NCBI RefSeq assembly: GCF_014196835.1
Contig: NZ_JACIEK010000001.1
Span: 620,001 to 684,000, forward strand
DNA from: Aureimonas pseudogalii
GTDB taxonomy: Bacteria > Pseudomonadota > Alphaproteobacteria > Rhizobiales > Rhizobiaceae
DNA length: 64,000 nt
Direction: 5' to 3'
A program made the translations under genes and the position numbers. The first letter of the stretch is position 1. Each line of letters starts with the position of its first letter. Under the pieces are notes generated by a model. It made no database searches. It worked only from the letters and a program-made list of their open reading frames with translations, and had not been told where the DNA came from. Positions 52,748 through 63,005 of this stretch are shown here, one piece after another.

Positions 52748-54196
52748 TCAGAGCGGGAGCGGCGCGGTCGTGCCGCTCTCTTCGAGGTTCCAGCGTGCGG
52801 TCCAACTCGTGCCGGATCGCTCCAGCACGAGAAAGTTGCGCTCCGCCGTGTAGGTCGCCTTCTGTCCCGGCAGCGCCTTCAGCCGCACGGGGCGGCCGCG
52901 CAGCGGCGCATGACCGAGCCGGGACAGGAGGCCCAGCCCCACCGCCATGGCGCGCGGGGGCTTGGGATGGGTGATGCCGGAGGCGACGAGCTGGTGCAGC
53001 ACCGAGCCGTCGCGCAGCCGCATCTCGGCGCGGGTGGCGAGATGGATCTCGCCCGACACCACCGTCACGGCCCCCGTCTCGATGGCCTCGCGCTCCAGCG
53101 CCGAAAGGAAGCGGACCCACTCGGCGCGGTGAGCCCGGCTCTGCCACTGGTCGCGCAGATCGTCCTCGTATTGCTGCTGTCCGGGATAGAAGTCGAGGAG
53201 CGACTCGATCAGGCTGAGGCGCGGTCCGAGCGCCGGGACCGAGGACACGACGATCTGCCGGTCGCCCGCAGGCACAGCGCCCAGCATCGCCTCGAAGGCG
53301 GCCCAGCCGGTATCGCCCATCACGCGGGTGGGCGTGCGCTCGGAGCGAAGATCGGGCAGGAGGACCGAAAAGCCGGGAAAGCCCGCCCCTTGCGTGAAGC
53401 TCGCGCCCGTGCGGTCCGGGCAGGTCTCGGGCAGCGCGTCCGGCGATCCGCCGAGTTGGAACAGCACGAACATCTCGCGCGCCGCGGCGAAGAGCCCGCG
53501 TGCCACCGGGCTCTCCTGCAGCGCCGGCGGATGGCTGCCCCAACCGTCGAAGATGTCGTGATCGTCCCAGATCATCAGGGTCGGGACGCCTGCGGAAAGC
53601 TCACGCATCGCCGGCTGGCGGAAGGCCTGCAGGTAGCGGCGGAAGAAGTAGCCGCGCACGGCCTCTTCCATCTCGGCGGTCCAGGCGACGGAGGGGCGCT
53701 CCTCCAGCGGCAGTCCCTGCCAGCGCGCGGCGTCGGGATGGGCCTTCACGGCCTCGTCGGCATAGAGCTGGTCGCCGCCCTGCAGCAGCAGCGCGAAGGG
53801 GCGCTCGCGATGCTCGGCCGCGAGGCGCCGCCACATCACGTCCCGGTCCTCGTGCGTGCGGTCCTCGTCGCCCTCCTCCTGCCCGTTGCAGGAGACGAAG
53901 GCCACGGCGAGGTCGCCGGTAAGATCGGTGCGCAGCGCGTACTCGCGCCCGTTGACGCCGTAGACGGCGCGCTCGCTCGCCGGCAGCACCAGTTCGGCGC
54001 CCCAGACGTCATGGCCGAACAACGCCGCACGATGCGTCATCGCGGCCGGCATGTCGTCGCCCGCGCCGATGAGCGGCGCCGGATCGCCGCTCCGCGTGAC
54101 CACGACGACGCCGATCCGGGCGGCATGGGCGTCCGCGCCCCGGGCATATAGGATGGGGCCGGCTTCAAGCGGCCGATCGGTGGAGGACAAAGGCAA
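52748..54196 (-). CDS. PhoD-like metallophosphatase
   Basis: A 482-residue PhoD-like phosphatase (alkaline phosphatase D or phosphodiesterase group). Metal-binding motifs: VSCNGQ, LQGGDQLYADE, MIWDDHDIFDGWGSH and VVSGEIHLAT. There is no signal peptide, so it is probably cytoplasmic, unlike secreted PhoD; this cytosolic subgroup is poorly characterised. The start is uncertain: TTG at 54196 (or 54190) gives the expected N-terminus and no nearby ATG is in frame. It lies 165 bp after the ABC importer operon on the same strand. Confidence 0.85.
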   Translation of the reverse strand: MPLSSTDRPLEAGPILYARGADAHAARIGVVVVTRSGDPAPLIGAGDDMPAAMTHRAALFGHDVWGAELVLPASERAVYGVNGREYALRTDLTGDLAVAFVSCNGQEEGDEDRTHEDRDVMWRRLAAEHRERPFALLLQGGDQLYADEAVKAHPDAARWQGLPLEERPSVAWTAEMEEAVRGYFFRRYLQAFRQPAMRELSAGVPTLMIWDDHDIFDGWGSHPPALQESPVARGLFAAAREMFVLFQLGGSPDALPETCPDRTGASFTQGAGFPGFSVLLPDLRSERTPTRVMGDTGWAAFEAMLGAVPAGDRQIVVSSVPALGPRLSLIESLLDFYPGQQQYEDDLRDQWQSRAHRAEWVRFLSALEREAIETGAVTVVSGEIHLATRAEMRLRDGSVLHQLVASGITHPKPPRAMAVGLGLLSRLGHAPLRGRPVRLKALPGQKATYTAERNFLVLERSGTSWTARWNLEESGTTAPLPL

Positions 54197-54361
54197 GATA
54201 GGCGTGGCTCCGGCATCGGTCGGCGACGGGGTCGAAGCGCAGATGTCGGTTCCGCCGCCGCCGAAACAAGGGGCGGACGCCTCGCGAAGGCCCCCTCGAC
54301 GGCCATGACGGGAGGGGCGCCCCGATCCCGCCCCGGCATGTCCGTCCGGCCGCGGGCCGCC

Positions 54362-55473
<1,112 letters not shown>

Positions 55474-55477
<4 letters not shown>

Positions 55478-56364
55478 CGCGGGGCCCGCCTTGCGAAGGA
55501 GAAGAGGGAGCGTCGGACGGAGGCCTCGCGGCGCCGACCCGGCGCCCGTCCGCCGACGAGTTGCAGCAGCACCATGCAGCCCCAGGTGATGGCGAAGGAG
55601 ATCATCGCGAGCGCGGCGGGCTCGTAGGCGCGGTTGGCGCCGATGTTTTGCAGGTAGGGCCCGAAGGCCGGCCGGTTGAGGAGGCTGGCCAGTACGAACT
55701 CGCCGATCACGATCGCGAAGGTGAGGAAGGCGCCGGACATCACGGCGGGCCGCACGTTCGGCAGGATCACCTGCCAGAGGATGGCGCCGCGCTTGGCGCC
55801 GAGGCTCTCGGCGGCTTCCGTCAGCGTGCGGATGTCGATCGCCTGCATGCCGGTGTCGACCGCGCGGTACATGTAGGGCAGCGCCAGCACCGTGTAGCCG
55901 AAAACGAGGATGAGGTTGGTGCCCGCCACCGAGCCGGTGAAGGGCAACCAGGACGAGGAATTGTAGAGCCGGAGATAGCCGAACACGAGCACGATGGGCG
56001 GGATCACCAGCGGCAGGAGCGTCACGAACTCCACCACCGGCCGCAGCTTCGGCAGGCGTAGCCTCACCCAGTAGGCGGTGGGCACCACGAGAGCCGCGCC
56101 GAGCACGATGGTGGCGAGCGCGCAGACCAGCGAGAAGGTGAAGGTCGCCTGGAAGGCGGCATCGGCGAAGATCACGCGGTAGGCCTGGAAGCTCCAGGTG
56201 CCCCGGATCATCGAGAGCGAGAACTGGAAGGTCGCGACCAGCGGCAGCAGAAAATAGAGCACCGCCACGATCACCATCGCCCAGGGGGCGATGCGCGACA
56301 GGAGAAGGCGCGGCGCCTTCGCAGCCGCAGGACTGGGGGTCGCGCCGGCCGACACGGCGCTCAT
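55474..56364 (-). CDS. ABC importer permease 2
   Basis: A 296-residue permease of the BPD_transp_1 family with six membrane segments. The ATPase-coupling EAA loop is seen (LTEAAESLGAKRGAILWQVILPNVRPAV). It overlaps permease 1 by ATGA (56361-56364) and the ATPase gene by ATGA, so the three are co-translated. Confidence 0.94.
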
Positions 56365-57278
56365 CGCAGCCACCGCTCGGCGCGCGAGCGCAGCCAGATG
56401 TAGAGGATGTTGGAGCAGCCGGTGATGAGGATCATGCCGAAGGCCAGCGCGTAGCCGAGATTGGGATTGTAGAGCACGTCGCCCCGGATCTGCGCGTAGA
56501 GGAGGATCGGGACGATGTTGAGCGAGGAGCCTGTCAGCGCATAGGCCGTGGCGATGGCGCCGAAGGCGTTGGCGAAGAGCAGGAGGAAACAGCCGAGAAG
56601 GCTCGGGAAGAGGACCGGCAGCGCCACCATGCGCCAGTACTGCCAGTTCGAGGCGCCGAGGATGCTGGAGGCCTCGCGCCATTCGCGCTTCAGCCCGTCG
56701 AGCGCCGGCGCGATGATCAGCACCATCAGCGGGATCTGGAAGTAGAGATAGGTGATCGTCAGCCCCCAGAACGACAGGAGGTTGAAGCCGAGCCGGTAGA
56801 GGTTGATCCCGAAGGTCTCGTTGAGGAACAGCGTCACCAGCCCGAGCCGCCCGAGCGTGGCGATGAAGGCGAAGGCGAGCGGGATGCCGGCGAAGTTGGA
56901 GGCGACGCCCGAGAAGGTCACGATCGAGGGCCGGATCCAGCTCGGCAGATTGCCGTGGACGATGGCGTAGGCGAGGAAGAAGCCGATCACCGCGCCGAGC
57001 GCGGCGGAGGCGAGGCTGATGCGGATGGAGATCCAGTAGGCCGCGACGATCTGGGGCTGGGCGAGCGCCGCGAGATTGGCGAGCGTCGCGTTGCCGGCCG
57101 GATCCTGGAAGGCGCCGGCCACGAGATAGAGCGTCGGGCCGACGAGAAAGAGCAGCGCGAAGAGGAAGAACGGCGCGACGCCGAGCCAGGCGAAGGATGG
57201 CTTCGCCCGCCGATCCGCCACCGGGCCGGCCTGCCCCGCCCGAATGCCGTCGCCGATGGACCCGGTGATGGACGTCAC
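56361..57278 (-). CDS. ABC importer permease 1
   Basis: A 305-residue permease with six membrane segments and an EAA loop (EWREASSILGASNWQYWRMVALPVLF). The GTG at 57278 has a GGAGG ribosome site and gives a short cytoplasmic N-terminus; no ATG is available before the first helix. Two stem-loops lie between it and the binding-protein gene upstream. Confidence 0.93.
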   Translation of the reverse strand: MTSITGSIGDGIRAGQAGPVADRRAKPSFAWLGVAPFFLFALLFLVGPTLYLVAGAFQDPAGNATLANLAALAQPQIVAAYWISIRISLASAALGAVIGFFLAYAIVHGNLPSWIRPSIVTFSGVASNFAGIPLAFAFIATLGRLGLVTLFLNETFGINLYRLGFNLLSFWGLTITYLYFQIPLMVLIIAPALDGLKREWREASSILGASNWQYWRMVALPVLFPSLLGCFLLLFANAFGAIATAYALTGSSLNIVPILLYAQIRGDVLYNPNLGYALAFGMILITGCSNILYIWLRSRAERWLR

Positions 57279-57309
57279 GTCGCCTCCGTCTCGCGCTGCC
57301 GAGCCAAGC

Positions 57310-57401
57310 TGGTGTCGATCCGGCGACCATGAGTTCACCGGATCGACACCAGGTCTTCGTTTGCCGCATTGTCCGGACGTGAAAGCCGAATCGGCTTTCA
57401 C
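57310..57401 (-). other. Two stem-loops between binding-protein and permease genes
   Basis: Stem 1: TGGTGTCGATCCGG (57310-57323) with CCGGATCGACACCA (57338-57351), a perfect 14-bp stem. Stem 2: GTGAAAGCCGA (57379-57389) with TCGGCTTTCAC (57391-57401), an 11-bp arm palindrome with one central base. Neither has a T-run on the minus strand. They probably protect the binding-protein message or reduce read-through into the permeases. Confidence 0.7.
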
Positions 57402-57460
57402 TGGAAATGCTCTCGAGCGAAGGCGAGCGACGCGCCCTCCCCCGTCTCGACGAACCATAC

Positions 57461-58579
57461 TTACTGGACGTTGGCGCCGACGACGCTGTCCCACTTGGCG
57501 GCGACTTCGGCCTTCGAGGTGTTCTGGTCCTCGAGGGTCGGGAACTTGGCGGCCTCGTAGCTCGCCGCCGGGGGCAGCTTGTCGAGGAGGTCCTGCGGGA
57601 TCTTGCCGGCCTTGGCCATCGCGTTGAAGCGGATCGGGTGGCAGTAGCCCTTGAGGTAGCCGATCTGGCCCTCGTCGGAATAGAGATACTCCATCCAGAG
57701 CTTGGCGGCGTTCGGATGCGGCGCGTAGGCGCTGATCGCCTGCACGTAGACACCGGCGATGACGCCGGTCTTGGGCACCACGACCTCGACGGCCGGGTTG
57801 CCGTTCAGCGTGTCGCGGCTGGAGAGCGCGTTGTAGTCCCAGCGGATCATGATCGGCGTGGTGCCCTGGGCCAGCGAGGCCGGCTTGCCGATCACGGGAA
57901 CGAAGTTGCCCTTGGCGTTCAGCTCCTTGAAGAAGGCGAGGCCCGCATCGGTGATCTCGGAAGCCGTGCCGTTCGGCTTCTGGGAGAGGCCGGCCGAATA
58001 GATCGCCTGGATCGCCTGCGAGGACGAGCGCGGATCGCCCGCCAGCGCCACCGAGTTGGCGTAGTCGGACTTCAGGAGATCGGCCCAATCCTGCGGCACG
58101 GTCTCGACGATGTCCTTGTTCACCTCGAAGGTGAGCACGCCGTAATAGTCGCCGTACCAGTAACCCTCGGCGTCCTTGGCGTCGTCGGGGATCTCGGCCC
58201 AGGTCGCGACCTTGTAGGGCTGGATCAGCTTGTCGGTCTTGGCGGCCGGGCCGAACGAGAGGCCGACGTCGATCACGTCGGGCGCCTGCGGGCCGGAATT
58301 GCCCTGGTTGGCCTTGATCGCCTGGATCTCGTCGCCGGAGCCCGCATCGGGGTTCAGCTCGTTCACGGTCAGGCCGTACTTGGCCTTGAAGCCTTCGAGA
58401 ATGCCGCCGTAGTTGCACCAGTCGTGCGGCAGCGCGATCGTGGTGAGCTGGCCTTCCTTCTTGGCGGCGGCGACGAGTTCGTCCATCGTCTGCGCGGACG
58501 CACCGGGAACGGCGAGCGATCCGAGGGCGAAGGCGGCGAGCGCCGTAGCGGAGACACCGCGCTTCAACGTTCCGATCAT
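57461..58579 (-). CDS. ABC importer substrate-binding protein (spermidine/iron/phosphonate-type)
   Basis: A 372-residue periplasmic binding protein. Signal peptide about 1-29 (ending ASA before QTMDEL). The fold is the SBP_bac_8-like cluster shared by PotD, FbpA and PhnS. Characteristic stretches: TTIALPHDWCNYGGILEGFK, YGDYYGVLTFEVNKDIV, PHPNAAKLWMEYLYSDEGQ. The ATG at 58579 is placed directly before the signal peptide. It is first in the operon binding protein-permease-permease-ATPase, the layout of PhnSTUV-like systems. The ligand cannot be read directly. Neighbouring phosphatases and a Pho-box-like element favour a phosphorus compound. Confidence 0.9.
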   Translation of the reverse strand: MIGTLKRGVSATALAAFALGSLAVPGASAQTMDELVAAAKKEGQLTTIALPHDWCNYGGILEGFKAKYGLTVNELNPDAGSGDEIQAIKANQGNSGPQAPDVIDVGLSFGPAAKTDKLIQPYKVATWAEIPDDAKDAEGYWYGDYYGVLTFEVNKDIVETVPQDWADLLKSDYANSVALAGDPRSSSQAIQAIYSAGLSQKPNGTASEITDAGLAFFKELNAKGNFVPVIGKPASLAQGTTPIMIRWDYNALSSRDTLNGNPAVEVVVPKTGVIAGVYVQAISAYAPHPNAAKLWMEYLYSDEGQIGYLKGYCHPIRFNAMAKAGKIPQDLLDKLPPAASYEAAKFPTLEDQNTSKAEVAAKWDSVVGANVQ

Positions 58580-58668
58580 GCGAGAGACTCCCGTTTGCCG
58601 CCGACCGAACGGCGCTCGACTTCGTTTCGCGAGCCAGCCGCTCGCCGGCCTGGCCCTAGCACCGCCGC

Positions 58669-58703
58669 ATGACAGTTGGGTGTCGGTTGAACGATCGATC
58701 AAC
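58669..58703. promoter_or_regulatory. Pho-box-like element and near-palindrome in the divergent promoter region
   Basis: On the minus strand, 58686 to 58669 reads CCGACAC-CCAA-CTGTCAT: one perfect Pho half-site (CTGTCAT) and a weak one (4 of 7) with the correct four-base spacer, pointing toward the importer operon. Nine bases further, TGCTAGGG resembles an extended -10. Overlapping at the edge, 58686-58703 (GTTGAACGATCGATCAAC) is an 18-bp near-palindrome with one mismatched pair on each side, like GntR or LacI family sites. Either could control the importer and the divergent phosphoesterase. Confidence 0.45.
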
Positions 58704-58854
58704 AGGGCCGTCACGCAGGCGGTATGTGAACGGGTTATCGAAAGTCAGGCAAGCGAAAAGAATCGGCATTCCACTGCCTTGCACGGCGCGCGATCCCTGC
58801 CGTTCCCGGCGCCCGCGAGCGGCAGGGCATCCCCTATCTCAGACAAGGACCTCC

Positions 58855-59751
58855 ATGAGCTTCGACGCCTTTCGCGCCCCCGGCCAATTCCGGCGCGCCA
58901 ATCTGCACACCCATTCGACGCTCTCCGATGGCGCCCTCGCGCCCGAGGCGGTCTGCGCCGCCTATGCGGACCGAGGCTACGAGGTGCTCTGCTTGTCCGA
59001 CCATTTCACGGAGCGCTTCGGATTCCCGGTCGCCGACACGCGGGCGTTCCGGAGCGAGGGCTTCACCACGATCTTCGGGGCCGAACTGCACGCGCCCGCC
59101 AATTCGCAGGGCGAGGTCTGGCACATCCTCGCCTGCGGCCTGCCGCTGGACTTCGCGCCCAACCGGCCGGGCGAGGACGGCGTGGCGCTGGCGCGACGGG
59201 CCCGCGAGGCCGGCGCCTTCGTCGCGATCGCCCATCCGCAATGGTCCTCGCTGACGATCGAGGACGGCCGCGCGCTCGCCGGCATCGCCCATGCCGTGGA
59301 GATCTACAACACGGGCTGCGATCTCGAATGCGCCCGCCCCGACGGGTTCCAGCTTCTCGACGCTCTGTGGAACGAGGGCCACCCGCTCACCGCCTACGCC
59401 GCCGACGACGCGCATTTCCGCATCCCCGACGGCTTCGGCGGCTGGACGATGGTGAAGGCGGAGACGAACGAGCCGGAGGCGATCCTCGCCGCGCTGAAGG
59501 CCGGCCTCTCCTACTCGACGATGGGCCCGACGCTCCACGACGTCGCGATCGAAGGAGACGCGGTGACGGTGCGCTGCTCGCCGGCGCGCAACGTCGCGCT
59601 GGTCGGGCGCGGTTCGCGCTCCGAAAACGTCTTCGGCGATGGCCTGACCGAGGCGCGCCTGCCGCTGGCACGCTTCGCCGGCGACTGGGCCCGCGTGGTC
59701 GTGAGCGATGCCGCCGGCCGCCACGCCTGGTCGCAGCCGCAGCGGTTCTGA
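58855..59751 (+). CDS. PHP-domain phosphoesterase
   Basis: A 298-residue protein of the PHP (polymerase and histidinol phosphatase) family. Metal ligands are visible in NLHTHSTLSDG (His18, His20), CLSDHF (Asp49, His50), a Glu in GAELHAP, a His in AIAHPQW and a DDAH-type motif late in the domain (AADDAHFR). Such enzymes hydrolyse phosphomonoesters, nucleotides or cyclic phosphates. The ATG at 58855 starts the domain; the frame is open further up but non-coding in character. It is divergent from the ABC importer. Confidence 0.9.
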   Translation: MSFDAFRAPGQFRRANLHTHSTLSDGALAPEAVCAAYADRGYEVLCLSDHFTERFGFPVADTRAFRSEGFTTIFGAELHAPANSQGEVWHILACGLPLDFAPNRPGEDGVALARRAREAGAFVAIAHPQWSSLTIEDGRALAGIAHAVEIYNTGCDLECARPDGFQLLDALWNEGHPLTAYAADDAHFRIPDGFGGWTMVKAETNEPEAILAALKAGLSYSTMGPTLHDVAIEGDAVTVRCSPARNVALVGRGSRSENVFGDGLTEARLPLARFAGDWARVVVSDAAGRHAWSQPQRF

Positions 59752-59772
59752 CGCCCGGCCGAAACGCAGAAA

Positions 59773-59790
59773 AGCCGGCTCGCGCCGGCT
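59773..59790. terminator. Hairpin between the convergent PHP and terC genes
   Basis: AGCCGGC (59773-59779) and GCCGGCT (59784-59790) around TCGC, with a short A-run before and T residues after; it can serve both convergent genes. Confidence 0.65.
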
Positions 59791-59818
59791 ATTCCATTCG
59801 TCGTCGCGAAGGGCGAGA

Positions 59819-60877
59819 TCAGCGCGCCTTGCGGTCGTCCGATCGGCTCTTCAGGAGGCTCGCCACCGTGGTGACCACGAGGATGCCGAGTATCACCGAG
59901 AGCGAGAAGCCGGTGGTGATGTGCGGCAGGCCCTCGATCGGCTGTCCGCCGTTGACGAAGGAGAGCTCGTTCGCCTCCATCGCGTGGATGATCAGCTTCA
60001 CGCCGATGAAGGCGAGGATGAGCGACAGGCCGAGGCCGAGATAGACCAGCCGGTCGAGAAGGCCGCCGAGCAGGAAGTAGAGCTGCAGGAGGCCGAGCAG
60101 CGCGAAGGCGTTGGCGGTGAAGACGATGTAGGGCGCGTCGGTGAGGCCGTAGATCGCGGGGATCGAGTCCAGCGCGAACAGGAGATCGGTCATGCCGAGC
60201 GCCAGGATCACGATGAACATCGGCGTGAAGAAGCGCTTGCCGTTCTCCACCACCGTCAGCGCGTTGCCGCGGAAGTCCGGGGTCGTCGGCAGGTGCCGCT
60301 GGAAGTACTTCACCAGCGCGTTCGGCTCGTAGGCCTCGTCGGTCGACTTGGCGCCGTGCGAGAAGCTTTCCGCCGCCAGCTTCCACGCCGTGTAGAGCAG
60401 GAACAGGCCGAAGATGTAGAAGACCCAGGAGAACTCCTCGATCGCCGCCGCGCCGAGCGCGATGAAGATGCCGCGCATCACCAGCGCGATGACGATGCCG
60501 ATGAGCAGCGCCTTCTGCTGGTAGGCCGCCGGCACCTGGAAGCTCTTCATGATGATGACGAAGACGAAGAGGTTGTCGACCGACAGCGACTTCTCGGTGA
60601 TGAAGCCGGCGAAATACTCGACGCCGTGCTCGGCATCCCAGAAATAGTAGACGCCGCCGCCGAAGACGAGCGCCAGCGCGATGTAGAAGGTCGACCACAG
60701 CGCCGATTCGCGGAAGGTCGGCTCGTGCGGCTTACGAACGTGGGTGACGAAGTCGAACACGAACAGGGCGCCGATGGCCCCGATCGTCGCAAGCCAGACC
60801 CAGGTCGGCACGACATCCGCCGCGGCCAGTCCGGTCAACGCGGTTTGCTGCACCGCCTCCGAAGTCGTCGGTTCCAA
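59819..60877 (-). CDS. TerC-family integral membrane protein
   Basis: A 352-residue TerC/Alx-type protein with about nine membrane segments. Family motifs: WSTFYIALALVFGGGVYYFW, EKSLSVDNLFVFVIIMKSF (conserved SVDN aspartate), and FALDSIPAIYGLTDAPYIVFTANAFALLGL (conserved DSIPA aspartate). The family is linked to tellurite resistance and manganese export. The TTG at 60877 has AAGGGG six bases upstream and is preferred over a GTG at 60907. Confidence 0.93.
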   Translation of the reverse strand: MEPTTSEAVQQTALTGLAAADVVPTWVWLATIGAIGALFVFDFVTHVRKPHEPTFRESALWSTFYIALALVFGGGVYYFWDAEHGVEYFAGFITEKSLSVDNLFVFVIIMKSFQVPAAYQQKALLIGIVIALVMRGIFIALGAAAIEEFSWVFYIFGLFLLYTAWKLAAESFSHGAKSTDEAYEPNALVKYFQRHLPTTPDFRGNALTVVENGKRFFTPMFIVILALGMTDLLFALDSIPAIYGLTDAPYIVFTANAFALLGLLQLYFLLGGLLDRLVYLGLGLSLILAFIGVKLIIHAMEANELSFVNGGQPIEGLPHITTGFSLSVILGILVVTTVASLLKSRSDDRKAR

Positions 60878-61214
60878 ACGTCGCCCCTTCTCAAACTCGT
60901 GTGGCACGCCGCAAGGGGCCGCCGTTCATGGATATCGACGGACACCGGGGCGGCTCGCAGCCTGCCCGATCTCCGTTTCATGCGACGCCCGTCTCCGAGC
61001 GCCGCCGCGCGCCTTAGATGTGATGCCGCGTGCAGGGCACAAGGTTTTCCGTCGCGTCCGCCATAAAAAGTTCGGCGAAGAAGAGAAACGGTCACAGCCA
61101 TCCGAAATGTCTGCTGTCATTCGGGCAAAGACCGTAAGGGCGACTTTCTATCTATGAAGCATCATCACGCGATCATCACGGATCGGTGAATTCTAGTCTT
61201 GATCGAGTCCCGGT
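60878..61214. other. Region upstream of the TerC-family gene with an 11-bp-period direct repeat
   Basis: No gene recognised in these 337 bases. ATCATCACG occurs at 61161-61169 and 61172-61180, a direct repeat with an 11-base period, on the promoter side of the minus-strand TerC-family gene but 284 bp from its start. No yybP-ykoY manganese riboswitch was recognised, though such elements precede terC in other bacteria. Confidence 0.4.
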
Positions 61215-61883
61215 TCAGGCCACCACCGCCGCTCGCAAGGCCTCGATATTCTGCCGATAGGCGGCTTCCGAGCCGCCGCGATAGATTGCCGAGCCCGCCA
61301 CGAAGCAATCGGCGCCGGCCCGTGCGAGATCGCCGATCGTCTCGGGCGAGACGCCGCCGTCCACCTGCAGCCGGATGTCGCGCGTGCCGATCATCGCCCG
61401 CACCCGCGCCACCTTCTCGAGCATCGCCGGAATGAAGCTTTGGCCGCCGAAGCCGGGATTGACGGTCATCACCAGCACGAGGTCGAGCCGGTCGAGAACG
61501 TGCTCGATCGCCGTCTCGCTCGTCGCCGGGTTGAGCGCGACGCCCGCCTTGCAGCCGAGGGCGCGGATGCGCTGGAGCGTGCGGTCGAGATGGCGGCAGG
61601 CCTCGGCATGGACGGTGATTCCCTCGCAGCCCGCCTCGGCGAAGGCGTCGAGATAGGGGTCGGCCGGCTCGATCATCAGGTGGGCGTCGAAGAACTTCAC
61701 GGAGGCCTTGCGCACGGCGGCGACGATCGGCGGGCCGAAGGTGATGTTGGGCACGAAATGCCCGTCCATCACGTCGAGATGGATCCAGTCGGCGCCGGCC
61801 CGGTCGACGGCGGCGATCTCCTCGCCGAGACGCGAGAAGTCCGACGAAAGAATCGAGGGGGCGATGAGAATCTCGGCGGCCAT
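61215..61883 (-). CDS. rpe: Ribulose-phosphate 3-epimerase
   Basis: A 222-residue TIM-barrel enzyme that interconverts ribulose 5-phosphate and xylulose 5-phosphate. Motifs: [33 protein letters not shown] (catalytic Asp), [12 protein letters not shown] and [12 protein letters not shown] (second catalytic Asp). Normal length. It begins 2 bp after the fbp stop, so the two are co-transcribed. Confidence 0.97.
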   Translation of the reverse strand: MAAEILIAPSILSSDFSRLGEEIAAVDRAGADWIHLDVMDGHFVPNITFGPPIVAAVRKASVKFFDAHLMIEPADPYLDAFAEAGCEGITVHAEACRHLDRTLQRIRALGCKAGVALNPATSETAIEHVLDRLDLVLVMTVNPGFGGQSFIPAMLEKVARVRAMIGTRDIRLQVDGGVSPETIGDLARAGADCFVAGSAIYRGGSEAAYRQNIEALRAAVVA

Positions 61884-61885
61884 CG

Positions 61886-62932
61886 TCAGAACCCGCCCAC
61901 CGGCCGGTCGCCGAAAAGCGGCGAGGCCTCCGAGAGGCTCGCGGGGTCGGCCAGCGTGCGCGCCACCTGAAGGACCTCCTCGCGCGAGCCGAAGACCACG
62001 GGCGTGCGCTGGTGCAGCCCCTCGGGCACGAGGTCGAGGATCGGGTTGAGGCCGTCGCTCGCCGCGCCGCCCGCCTGCTCGGCGCAGAAGGCCACCGGGT
62101 TGGCCTCGTAGCAGAGGCGGATGCGCCCTTGCACGTAGCCCTTCCGGGCGTCGCCGGGATAGAGATAGATGCCGCCGCGCACGAAGATGCGATAGGCGTC
62201 GGCCACCATCGAGGCGACCCAGCGCATGTTGAAGTCGCGCCCGCGCGGGCCGTCCGCGCCGGCGAGGCACTCGTCGACGTAGCGCCGCATCGGCGCCTCC
62301 CAGTGGCGCTGGTTCGAGGCGTTGATCGAGAATTCCTTCGCCTCTGCGGGGATGGAAACCGTCATCGTCTTGGTGAAGACGTTCGTTTCCGGCGACCAGC
62401 CGAAGACATGGGTGCCCTCGCCCGTGGTCATCACGAGGAGAAGCTGCGGCCCGTAGACGAAGAAGCCGGCGGCGAGCTGGCGCCGGCCCGGCTGGCGAAA
62501 CACCGTGGCGGGATCGGCGCGGTGCGACGCCTCCACCGGCAGCACCGAAAAGATCGTGCCGATCGAGACGTTGGTCTCGATGTTGGACGAGCCGTCGAGC
62601 GGATCGATCGCCAGCGCCAAGGTGCCGGCGGGGTCGATCGAGACGGCCTCGTCCTGCTCCTCCGAGCCGTAGAACGCGACGCCGGCGCTGCGCGCTGCGG
62701 CAAGGAACAGGCGGTCGGCCTCGAGGTCGAGCAGCTTCTGGATGTCGCCGCCGCCATTCGCGCCGCCCTCGGGCGCGGAGGCTGCAGCGCCGCCGGCGGT
62801 GCCGCCCGTCGATATCAGACGCTGCAGCGAGGCCGCGGCGCCCGACAGCGCCTCGACGAGCCGCGCGACGTCGGCGCGGCTTCCGCCCGCCGATGCGAGG
62901 GGGCCGAGATGGTCTTGCAGCGTCGCGGTCAT
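61886..62932 (-). CDS. fbp: Fructose-1,6-bisphosphatase class I
   Basis: A 348-residue class I enzyme that converts fructose 1,6-bisphosphate to fructose 6-phosphate. Seen: the magnesium motif DPLDGSSN (110-117), YGSEEQDE upstream of it, [32 protein letters not shown] and the C-terminal RTPVVFGS. A Gly/Ala-rich insert at about 43-62 is unusual and may be a flexible loop. It forms a two-gene unit with rpe, as in cbb-type or gluconeogenic operons; no Rubisco genes are present. Confidence 0.97.
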   Translation of the reverse strand: MTATLQDHLGPLASAGGSRADVARLVEALSGAAASLQRLISTGGTAGGAAASAPEGGANGGGDIQKLLDLEADRLFLAAARSAGVAFYGSEEQDEAVSIDPAGTLALAIDPLDGSSNIETNVSIGTIFSVLPVEASHRADPATVFRQPGRRQLAAGFFVYGPQLLLVMTTGEGTHVFGWSPETNVFTKTMTVSIPAEAKEFSINASNQRHWEAPMRRYVDECLAGADGPRGRDFNMRWVASMVADAYRIFVRGGIYLYPGDARKGYVQGRIRLCYEANPVAFCAEQAGGAASDGLNPILDLVPEGLHQRTPVVFGSREEVLQVARTLADPASLSEASPLFGDRPVGGF

Positions 62933-63005
62933 GCGTCCTCCGGCGGGCGGTTGCGTGACGTCCGCTTAGCGGAACGAGCGCGGACGCCGCAAACGAAATC
63001 CGGCG

